The translations under genes and the position numbers were made by a program. From assembly GCF_963576615.1 (NCBI RefSeq), contig NC_088711.1, positions 62,219,248 to 62,283,247 on the forward strand: DNA of 64,000 nt. The letters run 5' to 3'. Below the pieces are notes generated by a model. The model was given only the letters and a program-made list of their open reading frames with translations. It searched no databases and was not told the origin of the DNA. Below are positions 14,001 through 25,035 of the stretch, in pieces; positions within the stretch are counted from its first letter, which is position 1; each line of letters starts with the position of its first letter. This DNA is from Watersipora subatra (lineage: Eukaryota; Bryozoa; Gymnolaemata; Cheilostomatida; Watersiporidae).

Positions 14001-17000
14001 GCAGGTAGAGAGGCACTGCGTAGGTAGAGAGGCAGTGCGTAGGTAGAGAGGCAGTGCGTAGGTAGAGAGGAAGTGCGTAGGTAGAGAGGCAGTGCGTAGG
14101 TAGAGAGGCAGTGCGTAGGTAGAGAGGAAGTGCGTAGGTAGAGAGGCAGTGCGTAGGTAGAGAGGCAGTGCGTAGGTAGAAAGGCAGTGCGTAGGTACAG
14201 AGGAAGTGCGTAGGTAGAGAGGCAGTGCGTAGGTAGAGGAAGTGCGTAGGTAGAGAGGCAGTGCGTAGGTAGAGAGGCAGTGCGTAGGTAGAGAGGCAGT
14301 GCGTAGGTAGAGAGGCAGTGCGTAGGTAGAGAGGCAGTGCGTAGGTAGAGAGGCAGTGCGTAGGTAGAGAGGCAGTGCGTAAGTAGAGAGGCAGTGCGTA
14401 GGTAGAGAGGCAGTGCGTAGGTAGAGAGGCAGTGCGTAGGTAGAGAGGCTGTGCGTAGGTAGAGAGGCAGTGCGTAGGTAGAGAGGCAGTGCGTAGGTAG
14501 AGAGGCAGTGCGTAGGTAGAGAGGCAGTGCGTAGGTAGAGAGGCAGTGCGTAGGTAGAAAGGCAGTGCGTAGGTAGAGAGGCAGTGCGTAGGTAGAGGAA
14601 GTGCGTAGGTAGAGAGGCAGCGCGTAGGTAGAGAGGCAGCGCGTAGGTAGAGAGGCAGCGCGTAGGTAGAGAGGCAGCGCGTAGGTAGAGAGGCAGCGCG
14701 TAGGTAGAGAGGCAGCGCGTAGGTAGAGAGGCAGCGCGTAGGTAGAGAGGCAGCGCGTAGGTAGAGAGGCAGCGCGTAGGTAGAGAGGCAGCGCGTAGGT
14801 AGAGGCAGTACGTAGGTAGAGAGGCAGTGCGTAGGTAGAGAGGCAGTGCGTAGGTAGAGAGGCAGTGCGTAGGTAGAGAGGCAGTGCGTAGGTAGAGAGG
14901 CAGTGCGTAGGTAGAGAGGCAGTGCGTAGGTAGAGAGGCAGTGCGTAGGTAGAGAGGCAGTGCGTAGGTAGAGAGGCAGTGCGTAGGTAGAGTTGGTGAT
15001 TAGAAAAGCAGAGTTTGTCCAACTCTGTATTCTTACCTCTATCTCCGTATATCTGTCACTTCACTTAAACTACGAGGAGCTTGATGTTATCATTACAGTA
15101 CTTAGTTATACATGTTTTGCTTTTGTATTTATGGTTTGTACTTATTGTTAATGATTCCATTTACCGTACTTTTCGGACTATTAGCAGCTACTTTTTTCTG
15201 ACAATTTGAGCCATGCGGCTTATGTAAGGGTGTGACTATTCTGTGGCTTTTTCTTTCACCACTAGGACGCATTAACCGGAATCTCCGGTTAGTGCGCCTC
15301 TAGCGATGAAAGAAAATACGAAACAATGCCTAACAGTACTGTTCTGTTAGGCACTAGGTTAAAAAGTGTCAGTTACTACGAAACAGTACCATTAGGTTCC
15401 GTTTTAAACAGCAAAGTTGATGCCGCGTTAAAAGGCGCCGTCCTGAGTTCTGGGGCCTATACAAAGGTGCGGCCAATGTATTGTTTTATTATCATTTTTT
15501 GGAAAATAAAGCAGATGCGGTTTATCTAAGGGTGCGGTTTATAGTCCGAAAAGTACCGTACCCTTTTCACATATTTGCGGTTCATTTCTTCTCATCACTG
15601 TCGTTTTCCTTCTCACAATAGCTACTAGGCCACTTCAAATAATTTTTAATGAATTGTTCCAAAGATATTGTTTATTGTAACCGCTTGTTTTACTTATAAC
15701 ATAGGCTTTCTTCGTTTTTAAACCTTAGCTAAACCTTGAGAATTTAGAACCAAAAATGGATGATAAAGTGATCGTCGTAGACTCAAACTGTTTAAATTGG
15801 AGCTGCATATATATTCATGGATTTCCAAAACTGTAAGGTTTTGAAAAACTGTGGGCATTGCAAATTTTAAAATTGTTTCGTATGTCGAGACTGATATTTG
15901 TTCAAGTTTACAATGTCATGTCAAACAATTTGTATTTCCCAATGATCAATAGGTTGAGGTTTGACTGTATATCATTCAAAGGTCTCAGTTTTTGCAAACA
16001 AAACATTTTGGTAACAGCCATTTAACATCTTAAAGCAAAGAAAGTTTTTGATGGTCAAGTACTATGTAATTAATTTTTTGTGATAGATTCTTTTAATATA
16101 AAACATTCTTACTGTAACAACCTAGTAAATTATCCAATTTTGACAGCTAGCATGTCAATCTAGTTCATTGTTGAGCATCTTTATGTAGGGTTCAATTTAG
16201 TATGAGAAACGAGTCCATACTACATGTGAAGCAGTTCTAGGTCAGATAAAGTTCATGATTTGTATAAACTTTATTGTTTTTGACTTTGTAGTGTCTAATT
16301 GGAAGCCGATTTTAAAATAAAAGTTTACATTTACTTGCTGTGCAGTTCATAACCAGTAACACGGCTAAGACCCTTTTAATACAGTCCCCCAACATGCGGC
16401 TATCCCGACTGTCAATTGACACACAGGTTGAGAGTCGCTGATATAGAATATTGAACCTTTTTCTTTTTTTGTCTTCACTAAATATTGTATATGTCCAAAA
16501 TAAAGTAAAACAAAAATATATCGTTACTATAATAAGAGCTGGGTCTGTCCGTTTGTTTGTCCAAAGCCGAAGTTACGATACAACATCGCTCTGTGTGTGA
16601 CTCCAACTCCTAGCATTCATCTTAGTAGCCTGACACTCTAACACCCGCACCAATCAACCACCTTCGGGTTATTGTCTGCACTTGATTGGCACACCTGCTA
16701 TCTCTCACACTAGACTACCGGGGTACTAGTACATATATATAGTAGAGATACTCCTATACATCATTTTTTCTCCCAAGTATGACAAAAGAGATAATGATAT
16801 TTTAAAGGCTAACTATGAGATTCTCGCTATTCCTATTGAATTTGAGAAATTGCTTCAACTCGATGCTTTACGCTAAATGGAGTTTTTTTACATGATATGA
16901 AGCAAAAACTTTGCATACCGTAAAACCTCTATTTGAGCGCCATGTTCAGTTAAGCACCACCTCTAGTAGAACCCCACTTTGACCTTTGTTATATTTTATT

Positions 17001-20000
17001 TTTATGAACCCATAATATAACGTAATCATCAGTAAAAAGTTATTCAAAAACTTGTTCAAAAAGTCATACCAATAATGACTAGATTACATCAATAACAGTT
17101 TGTTCATTGTTACCATGGTTTTAGTGACAGTGTACCTTGGAAGATCGATCATCACGATTATCAAAACTACGCTCAGATTCTAAGTCACTAAGGTCTAAAT
17201 CCGACCTATCGTTTTCCAATTCGTTCATAAAGGTGGTTTACAACCTGATATGAAGACTTTAAAATGTTTGAAGACTGATGATAATACTCTTCAGGAACAG
17301 CGTATGATGTAATAACAGCTGTTGTTCCGGCATATCGAAATCCGTTTTCTAACTCTAAATTTGGTTGGTCTTTTCTTCCATACTTCGAAAGTGACACCAT
17401 CAAAATAAGTATTAATTGTATCGGTCGGTCTAATATGTTCCACTTAAAGCAGTTTCTTGTTCAACTTGGTCTGATGTTTCAACCTACGTGTATATGACAA
17501 ACCGTTAAGCAAAAATGCTGACATCACTAATGTCGCCCTGCCCGAGGAAGAGTGCAAAATATAGGCGACATTAGCATCGATTCACCCGTAATAGTGTTTA
17601 GCTTATCTTTTCAAAATTCTAATCAGCTAGTCAAAAAAATTTGCATCACCCTATACTTGAATGTCGCCTCCAATTAGAACGTCACTGTAGAGGAAGGAGT
17701 GAAAAATAGAGCTTTTCCAGTAAATTATTTACGTTGAGTGCGATTTACTTTTTAGGAAGTTTATGTCATAAGAGTGTCTGCTGTATTTTACTGTTTATGC
17801 TTTTTTTTTTACTTATTGATATATAATGGAGACTGTTTTACAGCCTGATGAGCACTACATTAGACCAAAACGAGACATTATATTTTATAAAGAGGATGGC
17901 AGTACACTTACCTCCTTCAATGGCAAATCTGTGGTCATAAAGGTACGTTATGCACATGCTTGTCAAGTATGTAGTAATAAAGGTATGTTATACACATGCA
18001 TATCAAACCTGCGGTTATAAAGGTATGTTATACGCATACATATCAAACCTGTAGTAATAAAGGTATGTTATATACATGCATATCCAACCTGTAGTAATAA
18101 AGGTATGTTATACGCATACATATCAAACCTGTAGTAATAAAGGTATGTTATATACATGCATATCCAACCTGTAGTAATAAAGGTATGTTATACGCATACA
18201 TATCAAACCTGTAGTAATAAAGGTATGTTATATACATGCATATCCAACCTGTAGTAATAAAGGTATGTTATATGCATACATATCAAACCTGTGGTAATAG
18301 AGGTATGTTATACGCATACATATCCAACCTGTAGTAATAAAGGTATGTTATACGCATACATATCAAACCTGTGGTAATAGAGGTATGTTGTACGCATACA
18401 TATCCAACCTGTAGTAATAAAGGTATGTTATACGCATACATATCAAACCTGTGGTAATAGAGGTATGTTATACGCATACATATCGAACATCTCTGTATTG
18501 TTGTTTAAACAAAATCTGAGCGGAGGCTAATGGTCAGCGAGTGTGTGTAATAACATTGCCTAAAAGTTTATTAAAGTTTATTGTTTCCTCCTGATAATCA
18601 CAAGTTGCTCAAAATTGTTACTGGTAGTTATGTCTCTTATGCTAACTTAGCATTCAACCTTATTGGCGTGGCTTGATTTTATCTGACACATATTTGCATT
18701 TTCTTCTTTAGGTTTGAATTTCATTTACTCACCACATCACCTGGAGCTGATACTCCTTAAATTTAGTTCAGCTAATTATGCGAATAAAAAAGCATGCAAT
18801 GGCACTTTGGCATTTCATTTGAAAATATTTGATTGTAATTTAGATAATAAACCCTAAGGAGGACATTACTGCAATATTCTTATATGGTATTAGCAAAGCT
18901 TGATTGAAAGCAACTCAGCTTATGTATTTGCTAGAGCCATTGTATAACACTCGTGGCCTTGAAGCCCTGCACATAAGTGCTGTCCTGTAAATAAACTTTC
19001 GTGGAGTGCAGATAACTCCATTTTTGGAAACCGCTATACAGAGGGTTCCCTACTTACGAACATTCGAGTTACGAACAACGGTACATACGAACATGCCTGC
19101 GCACATGTCCGCCGCTAATACTGACGCTATTAGCAGCGGAAAGAGGCACTACTCGGAAGCACCACCCAGCATCCACCTTCCTCTGCCCAGTTCGTTGCAG
19201 TGCATAAGCGCGTGAACGTATCTCCAATGTGCAAAGAACTTTTTTATTTTTACTCTATGTATTGTGAAGGAATTTGCCGACCTTTACTTGGCACGATCTA
19301 GACTAATAAATAAAGAGAAGAGAGTGCGTGTAGTTTTATTCAGCTTTTTATTAGCGAAGGAAATTTCACTAGCCGAGGAGCATACGGCTATCTGCTCTGC
19401 TCAACTAAATGAGCGCACTCAGTTATATACAATAATATCAACCGTTCCGGCTAACGGCAAATGGTAAGAACACCGGCTAACAAAGAGAATAAATAGGATC
19501 ATTAGTGCGTTGGTATGACAACAATATAAGTGACCATAAGTGATAGCATAACGAGTAAAACAACGATATAATAAAAGACAACACATACAATAAATAAGAA
19601 ATGCAGTGTCATGGCCCGGCGTCCACCACATTATTCTCTCCATTTTATTAAATGTTTTTTTTCAGTACAAATCAATACAGGTTACTTATACAAGCCTTAA
19701 AAATACTTATAAACCTTCAATATACTTATATAGGCCTTAAACATAACTTATAATACAAAATATAGCACTGAAGCAACTTACGAACGAATTCACCTTACGA
19801 ACGATCGTTCGGAACGTAACTCGTTCGTAAGTCGGGGAGCGTCTGTAATCCTTTTTATATGAATGCGGATCAATACTAAATATCCAGATAATGCGCTTTC
19901 TATTGACTGGATTCTGCCAATATTGAATATCTAGGTATTCCACCTTCCATATTCATTGGTCAATAATGAGTGCTAGAAGCCGCTATGTTGCCTAGTTAAT

Positions 20001-23000
20001 GATAACTGTATAAAGACCATTTGCAAAGTGCTGTTTTTGTCATTCTAATAAACTTACAGTATGTAAGAAATTATCAATTATATTCTGTGTTATGTAGACA
20101 TTCCAAGCGCCATCTGGTGTGAATAAATATGTACCCAGTGTTGTCAAGGAGATCATCGACTCATCTGTTCTAGCTCAACATGTCAAAGTCGACGCCGTCT
20201 TCTTCTGTAGGGTGAGTGGTTATGCCGAAGATAGAATATTGTAGTTTGTCAACAATGACTTGGTTTTTCTGTATTGTATAAACACAACTAGCTAACAGAT
20301 TGACAACTGGTTTGTTTATTGAATTTCTGGACAGTGGCATAGGCTTTATGAAAAGACACACCGATTCTATAGAAATATCATCAGAATATTTTAGACTCTA
20401 GAGGGCGGTAACACTCGCATTGATATTTACCAAATATTGTAGTACAAAGCATTTAAATGAATGTGAGTGGCTAGTCAACAGCCAATCATTTTCTAGCAAA
20501 AATTAAATGTCATCCCCTGTTCGTGTAATGTGTTAATTATTCATATGTGAATGATGACTATAACGACAGTGAAAACTTGATCACAAATTAGTTGAAACTG
20601 CTGTACAAGTAATCTCCTTTGATTAACTGCTTACAAATGACTAAAACACTTTGCTTATGCATATACTATGGTCAGATTCTTTACTTCCAGGTATGGGCTC
20701 CAAATTAACAAGTCAAATATTTCTAAAGTGAAAGTCATGGATAGCTGCCTTTGCTATGTTTGTTTTTCAGCAAGATAAATATAATTGTAAATATATAAAA
20801 CCCTTTGTGTGATTTGTTCTAACGATGCCATTAAAACCTGCTCGCAATAAAATTAATTAGAAACATTTTAAGTAATTATTATTACAAAAGCTTAACACAT
20901 GATATCATCAAGTCTTTATCGATCAAGTATCATTTAGTTAAGGTGAAGTGGTAAAACAAATGAGATACACCGAAATTAAGCAGACAAGTCATGTTACTAC
21001 AAGGTTAATTTCACCAATCATGTAACAGGTATCTTAGTGGCCTCTAGCAGTAGCAGTTCTAGGGAAACTTTCACTCGTGCTTTCTGAAAAAACTGTAAGT
21101 TGGATAGTTAACTGCATTCTACAGTAGTGTTTATACGTCTATTGAGTGGCTTTTTAAATTACAGTGAAACTCGGCTAACTCGACCTTCTTGGGATCGAGA
21201 GAAGGTGTTCCCTAGTTATCAGAGCGTTCAAGTTTTGAGAACACTGTCACAAGTGCATGTATTTATCAGTACATATACAAACTACATATAAATCAAAAGC
21301 ATTGATTGCTCGTTGCAAGTTAAGGGGCCTCTCATGTAATGTTTTAACAATTTTTATCAGAAAGTATAAATATTTTCCTATTACTTGAAATTTGTTTGTT
21401 TTAGGTGATGTGACTGCCAGGACGTTTTCAGATTAAAATAAGCAAAACTTGATCGCGGTTGAAACGCTCAGTAAAAAAAGACTTTTTTTTTTTCTGAGCG
21501 TTTTAACAAAAACCAATTTTGCCGATTTTTCTTTAAGTTTATCTGAAGGTTATCTCGCTTCTCCTTGCTTTCAGAAGGCTATTCCCAAGCGGATGTTTGG
21601 TAAAATTTGTTTTTTTGCAAACCTTTAGAAGAGTCGTTAACGAAAATATTTTACCGATAGCGGTAATAATGACGCCTAAAAACTACTAAAAGTTGATGTT
21701 TATTTCTATGGCTTGGAATAAAGTGATATTCTAAAGCGATAACGGTAGATGTTGGGCAAAAAACTGTTCGAGTTAACGAAGTTAAGGTCGAGTTATCTAA
21801 AACAATTTATCGTTGCGTGGGAACAGACCAAACAAATCATTTCGAGTAAACCATGTGTTCGAGCTATCCGAGGGCGAGTTATCCGAGTTTCACTGTATAT
21901 CTACAAGGTTTTAGGTTATCAACGGATGAAAGCAGATCGATATCTGCTTGAAACAAATGTGTAGTAAATCTTCATTTTGTTGAAAGCTTTTTTCTAATGG
22001 ACTCCAATTGCGTAGGCAATATGGTGGCTGCCTACAGAATGTTATCATTTGTGTCACGGTCACAGAAACCATGGTTAAGTCGCAAATCACGAAGTTGAGT
22101 TCTCCGACTTTGAAGTTGCACCGACTGAATTTATGATATTGGTAACGATTTTTGTAACGCGTGCATCTGGACCAATCAAAGAGTGATCTTTCTGAATCTG
22201 AAATCAGTTTAACCAATAGAAGTCTTCAACCCTCGAAAAAACCCTCTTAAAACCGTTGCTCAGCTAAACAGGAAGTACTAAAAAATGGCGTCCGATAAAT
22301 ATACTCGTTTCTTTTTTGCCGATTTTAAAGATAACTCTAACATTTTGGACACTTGTAATCAGTACTTTGGTGTTCCAACTGATGTCAAAAGCAGTAAATG
22401 TAAAGGGAATCACGATGATAATTTCCTAACAATTCTTAAAAGATTATTACATTATTTAATCATAAGAATAATTTTTCGATTTTATAGGATTATTATCAGA
22501 TTTAATTATAAGAATAATTATTCGAATTTCCAAGATCGAAGTATATAGTGACCGATAGTGTGCAATATGTTACTGTTGTTACTTTTTTAAAGATTTTGCT
22601 GATGATTTGGCTGTGCCTGATATCGCGGTACTGCCAAGCCGTTTTAAATATCTACAAAATTAAGTAATACATTTTCTTATAAATATACAGCTATTTCTGT
22701 GACAACCAGCTAAAATCTGTTTAGATTTTTGAATTCAGCATAATTTTTTGAATAGAAACACAGAAATCTAAATGAATATCACAACCTCTTGATATTGGTT
22801 GCTATGACGTTTTGAAATGTAAACAAAATTGTGCATTGGTTTGCGTTTCTCAAACTTTAACACCAGTTCTCTTGGAACTATGTTTTTGCACTAATGGTAA
22901 ACGCGCATTCAGTTTATTGGCCATGAAATCTGCTGTAATTAAGCTAGAATCAAGAAAATTTTTGCAAAATAACTGAGAATTTTCTCTTTCTGCTAATGTA

Positions 23001-23829
23001 GATAACTCCAAATCTTACAATCCCGACTTAACCATGGTTTCTGTGATCATGACCCATTTGCTTTGTTTCTCTCTTATTCACCTGTTGTGAGCCTGCTTTA
23101 TGGGTGACACAGGCCAATATGGTGAAGGTGCCACTGTGATTAGTGGGTGCGTTTGGTAAAGGTACCACTGTGATTAGTGGGTGCGTCTGGTAAAGGTATC
23201 ACTGTGATTAGTGGGTGCGTCTGAGAAAGGTACCACTGTGATTAGTGGGTGTGTCTGATAAAGGTACCACTGTGAATAGTGAGGGCGTCTGATAAAGGTA
23301 CCACTGTGATTAGTGGGAGCATTTGGTAAAGGTACTACTGTGATTAGTGGGTGCGTCTGATAAAGGTACCACTGTGAATAGTGGGGGCGTCTGATAACGG
23401 TACTATAACTGTGATTAGTGGGTGCATCTAATAAAGGTACCACTGTGATTAGTGGGTGCGTCTGATAAAATGGACACTACTTCAACAAATTGGTGATGCT
23501 TTGGAATGCTTTTGCATTGCTTGCTCTCCTCAAGTATTACTGTTAATGTTTAGGGTTTTTATGTATGGAAAGTTGATAACAGATGGTAAGCCTACCAATG
23601 AAAAAATTTACTAGCATATTTTGTACTAAAATATTTTATTTACGGCAAAATGTTTACTAAAAATTTGTTTTCACAGACTGGTAGGCGGACATACATACAA
23701 CTGAGCTCTGATTCAGAAGCTGTCCTGGACTACCTGCGAGACACTCCAGTCTTGTCCATCGAGTCCTTGATCTACAGTATATCCAACCTTCAACTTTCCG
23801 CTTCAACCACGGATACTGATGAGGTGTGA
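2049..23829 (+). CDS. Unrecognised coiled-coil protein, at least eight exons (5' end not found)
   Basis: Spliced gene, function unknown. Supported exons, each with AG before and GT after: 2049-2138, 6144-6254, 6523-6639, 11372-11512, 12919-13098, 17844-17942, 20098-20211 and 23677-23829. The last reads on through GAG GTG into TGA at 23827-23829, giving a C-terminus ending TDTDEV. Every internal exon is a multiple of three and every intron is phase 0. The pieces sum to about 334 residues. The first four exons are charged and heptad-like (for example KEKKLKELRSQLLHRLADL), as is the start of the fifth. The last four are more globular, with motifs such as IRPKRDIIFYKEDGS and GRRTYIQLSSDSEAVLDYL. 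The start codon is not identified and may lie upstream of the window or in an exon I missed. Two further exon candidates (2204-2313, 8938-8973) are listed separately. An AATAAA near 24289 could end the transcript. I do not recognise the family; centrosomal, spindle or ciliary roles would be guesses from the coiled coil alone. Confidence 0.75.
2204..2313 (+). other. Possible extra exon of the coiled-coil gene, out of phase
   Basis: Preceded by CAG (2201-2203) and followed by a strong donor, CAG|GTACAG. One frame is fully open for 36 codons and looks protein-like (ALADIVFQIVAVETLGIP, then a Leu-rich stretch ending YLDDNQ). It ends in phase 0, matching the next exon at 6144. Its entry needs one carried base, whereas the exon at 2049-2138 ends in phase 0, and the intron between would be only 65 bp. 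A one-base insertion at the exon start would repair the join. It could be a real exon with an assembly or haplotype indel, an alternative exon with another partner, or chance. Confidence 0.4.
3939..4586 (-). CDS. Nested single-exon gene, 215-residue basic protein of unknown function
   Basis: An uninterrupted minus-strand frame lies wholly inside an intron of the coiled-coil gene. The start is well defined: AAAATGGCGG is a good Kozak context, and an in-frame TAA lies 39 bases upstream with no ATG between. The protein is hydrophilic and rich in Gln, Arg and His. It has an N-terminal helical stretch (KLRKLLQTHQQQKAYLQREL), a low-complexity centre, and a C-terminal acidic-aromatic region containing KLDDLYKRYELADRTWADN. 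No signal peptide or membrane segment is visible. A minus-strand AATAAA lies at about 3771-3776, some 165 bases past the stop. The lack of introns in intron-rich surroundings would fit a retrocopy, but I cannot name a parent. Codon usage and composition look like a real gene rather than a shadow frame. Confidence 0.7.
   Translation of the reverse strand: MADIKLRKLLQTHQQQKAYLQRELCRLDEYRRPSIALEPMQGHDRGCVFPTTNASCVDLKEIRLQTIKRMRRQNSGTNHFSFHLNNQQHRTEQRHQQRSKLAQLKPLDNQYSPVTPNLAVRGERLTTLPQIERDQRNRQDAEYRAIMTMNNKRLTERHPKPRPPSTKLDDLYKRYELADRTWADNYEYELFKLQTVAKVQDWLCDNPVTAQVSHF
5516..5548. repeat. Perfect short hairpin, 15-bp arms
   Basis: Arms 5516-5530 (TTTCAGTCAATGTTA) and 5534-5548 are exact reverse complements around a 3-nt loop, GCG. 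It lies in an intron of the coiled-coil gene. Confidence 0.8.
5932..5962. repeat. Short perfect inverted repeat
   Basis: TGCGAGCCAA at 5932-5941 pairs exactly with TTGGCTCGCA at 5953-5962 around an 11-nt loop. Confidence 0.6.
6906..7329. repeat. 18-bp minisatellite with 126-bp higher-order period
   Basis: About 23 copies of an 18-bp unit resembling AAGTTATACTCATAATGT. The variant monomer containing GGCGTACTCG recurs at about 7039, 7165 and 7291, exactly 126 bp (seven monomers) apart, which shows amplification of seven-monomer blocks. The long minus-strand frames through it (a repeated six-residue MSITYI pattern) are a by-product of a unit length divisible by three. Confidence 0.9.
8343..8919. 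mobile_element. MITE-like element with terminal inverted repeats
   Basis: The left end CAGTGGAACCTTTACTTACG matches the reverse complement of the right end, CAGTACAACCTTTACTTATG. TA precedes the left end; the right flank is AA, perhaps a mutated TA. About 577 bp, with no transposase. Ends of this kind fit a non-autonomous Tc1/mariner/pogo element. It sits in the intron before the exon at 11372. Confidence 0.7.
8938..8973 (+). other. Possible micro-exon of the coiled-coil gene
   Basis: A clean acceptor (ATCATTGTTTTAG) is followed by an open heptad-like stretch, VLERLEQNKIIC, and then a weak donor GTGCAA. A 36-base exon would keep phase 0 between 6639 and 11372. The donor is poor, so support is weak. 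The acceptor lies 18 bp after the end of an inverted-repeat element. Confidence 0.25.
9230..11391. repeat. 57-bp minisatellite carrying a 3' splice site, 38 copies
   Basis: The 2162 bp resolve into 38 units: 36 of 57 bp and two of 55 bp (TT missing near 10217 and 11241). Each unit holds TCTAATG (branch-site-like), the tract TTTTACACTGTTTTAG, then 20 bases identical to the start of the exon at 11372 (GCAGAGGCTACTCATCTGGA). The last unit is the genuine acceptor and runs into that exon. A variant, CGTCTTATG, recurs at 9464, 9806 and 10148, exactly 342 bp (six units) apart. Frames on both strands (MLEFYTVLGRGYSSGHQRL repeats and the reverse) are artefacts of the period. Confidence 0.95.
11685..12563. 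mobile_element. Inverted-repeat element, AAAGGTTGAC family, copy 1
   Basis: The ends are long inverted repeats (over 100 bp): the left begins AAAGGTTGACTTGCAACAAA and the right ends with its complement. No transposase frame is visible. Related copies lie at 34733-35290 and, truncated, near 61966-62300. Confidence 0.8.
13920..14991. repeat. 19-bp minisatellite, about 56 copies
   Basis: The unit is GTGCGTAGGTAGAGAGGCA. About ten consecutive units (14617-14805) carry GCGCG in place of GTGCG, a locally homogenised block. A few shortened units lack GAGGC or similar. It sits inside the intron between exons 12919-13098 and 17844-17942, not at a border. The 373-residue minus-strand frame through it exists only because a 19-bp unit without stops cycles through all three frames. 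Confidence 0.9.
15162..15560. mobile_element. MITE-like element with TACCGTACTTTTCGGACTAT ends
   Basis: The left end, TACCGTACTTTTCGGACTAT, and the reverse complement of the right end, TACGGTACTTTTCGGACTAT, differ at one base. TA at each outer edge may be the target duplication. About 400 bp, non-coding. Ends resembling this occur widely in animal genomes. Confidence 0.75.
16916..17420. mobile_element. Dispersed repeat (transposon remnant), partner at 61010-61325
   Basis: It begins TA-CCGTAAAACCTCTATTTG, a terminus-like sequence. From about 17110 it matches 61010-61325 through shared stretches such as AGTCACTAAGGTCTAAAT and CCATGGTTTTAGT. I did not find its opposite terminus. Confidence 0.55.
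17931..18490. repeat. 40-bp minisatellite carrying a 5' splice site, 14 copies
   Basis: Fourteen units of 40 bp. The first consists of the last 12 bases of the exon 17844-17942 (GTGGTCATAAAG) plus the first 28 intron bases. Later units read GTAGTAATAAAG|GTATGT and so keep a good donor. Two unit types alternate over part of the array (ends TATCCAACCT and TATCAAACCT), giving an 80-bp higher-order period. Confidence 0.95.
19039..19845. mobile_element. TA-flanked inverted-repeat element, 807 bp
   Basis: The left end is CAGAGGGTTCCCTACTTACG. The right end, read in reverse complement, begins CAGACGCTCCCCGACTTACG. Both are flanked by TA. Subterminal GTTACGAAC motifs are repeated. No intact transposase. 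Fits a non-autonomous Tc1/mariner/pogo-type element. Confidence 0.8.
21162..21895. mobile_element. TA-flanked foldback MITE, CAGTSAAAC family, copy A
   Basis: It starts CAGTGAAACTCGGCTAACTC and ends with the complementary CGAGTTATCCGAGTTTCACTG, with TA on both sides. The interior holds a module around GCAAAACTTGATCG and an inner hairpin (AACGCTCAG ... CTGAGCGTT). Related copies: 25036-25910, 30176-31321 and 32400-32991. Confidence 0.85.
22050..23052. mobile_element. Inverted-repeat element, about 1 kb
   Basis: GGTCACAGAAACCATGGTT near 22058 is repeated in reverse complement near 23030 (AACCATGGTTTCTGTGATC). The part from 22410 to 22800 has a diverged copy at 40480-40860 (shared: ATCGAAGTATATAGTGACCG). 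A short open frame from 22285 is not recognisable as a transposase. Confidence 0.65.
23121..23468. repeat. 34-bp minisatellite, about 10 copies
   Basis: Units start GGTACCACTGTGATTAGTGG at 34-bp spacing (23161, 23195, 23229, 23263). It ends about 210 bp before the exon at 23677. Confidence 0.9.
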
Positions 23830-24705
23830 TAACTTTAAATTTCTCACATTGTCTTTATATAGTTTTGTGATAGCAAGTGAAAGAAGCCATAAGAACCTAA
23901 CAAAATGTCATGTGCACTTTTCTGAGTGTGTGTAGTACAATTTTGTCCTCATTTTTTGATACAAGCATAGCAGCTATCTTAGTCATTCGTCTAAGTGAAA
24001 AGCGCCTAGGCTAGTTATATGTGGCTATTTTTCTAAGCTTTATTCCATTTTTGAATATCTTCACTGTAGAACAAAATACTAACACGGCCAAATTAATCAA
24101 ACTTCCAGCAGTGGATTAATGTTATCCATTTTTTATTAAAACATTTTGTCTGTATGGCTGCCTTCCCATCAGAAATTCAGACCCTCCCATCACCATCCTT
24201 CAACTAATGTTTTTCGTATTACTGTCCGACTCCTAGCTTCTTCATTGAACTGAATGAACTAACATTGGCAAGTGTATTGCACAGAAGAAATAAATAACAA
24301 TTAACATAAATTACCAAACTGAAAACAATTCAAATGTAATTGAATTGTTTAGTTTGCAATCATAGCCAGCCATGTATTACATGGCATACTGTAATACATG
24401 CTGTAATACATGCTGTAATACATGTATTACAGCATTTAACAATAAATTCAAATGAGACGCAATAGTTGTTGAAATTTTATTATACCTCTGGCTGGAACAT
24501 AAAAGCACTATACTTTATAAGTTTGTTTCGAAAAAATTAATTGCAAAAATATAAAGTTATCTAAGACCAGATTTGAACTTTTGTAAAAAAAAACAACATC
24601 TGTTGTCATATCCAGCCAATTACATTCGCGAAACAGACCTATTCGCTTTTTGAGCTCAAAATTCTCTAAACGTTAAGAGCTGCTTCAAAGCTCATTCAAA
24701 TGTTT

Positions 24706-24988
24706 ATCATATTATATTACAGGCATCATATTCTGATTATATTACAGGCATCATATTCTGATTATATTACAGGCATCATATTCTGATTATATTACAGGCA
24801 TCATATTCTGATTATATTACAGGCATCATATTCTGATTATATTACAGGCATCATATTTTGATTATATTACAGGCATCATATTTTGATTATATTACAGGCA
24901 TCATATTTTGATTATATTACAGGCATCATATTTTGATTATATTACAGGCATCATATTCTGATTATATTACAGGCATCATATTTTGATT
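24706..24988. repeat. 25-bp minisatellite with acceptor-like TTACAG
   Basis: About 11 copies at 25-bp spacing, each with ATATTACAGGCATCATATT. Each unit resembles an acceptor (TTATATTACAG), but no exon follows. A small TGTAATACATG palindrome cluster lies upstream near 24370-24430. Confidence 0.9.
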
Positions 24989-25035
24989 AGTATATTTACA
25001 AACCATGCATGCATAAATATCTCTTTTTTGATATA

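Noticed and set aside
13901-15022. 373-residue minus-strand frame of LYLRTASLPTHC repeats
   Set aside because: A 19-bp unit without stops, with no start context or flanking coding sequence.
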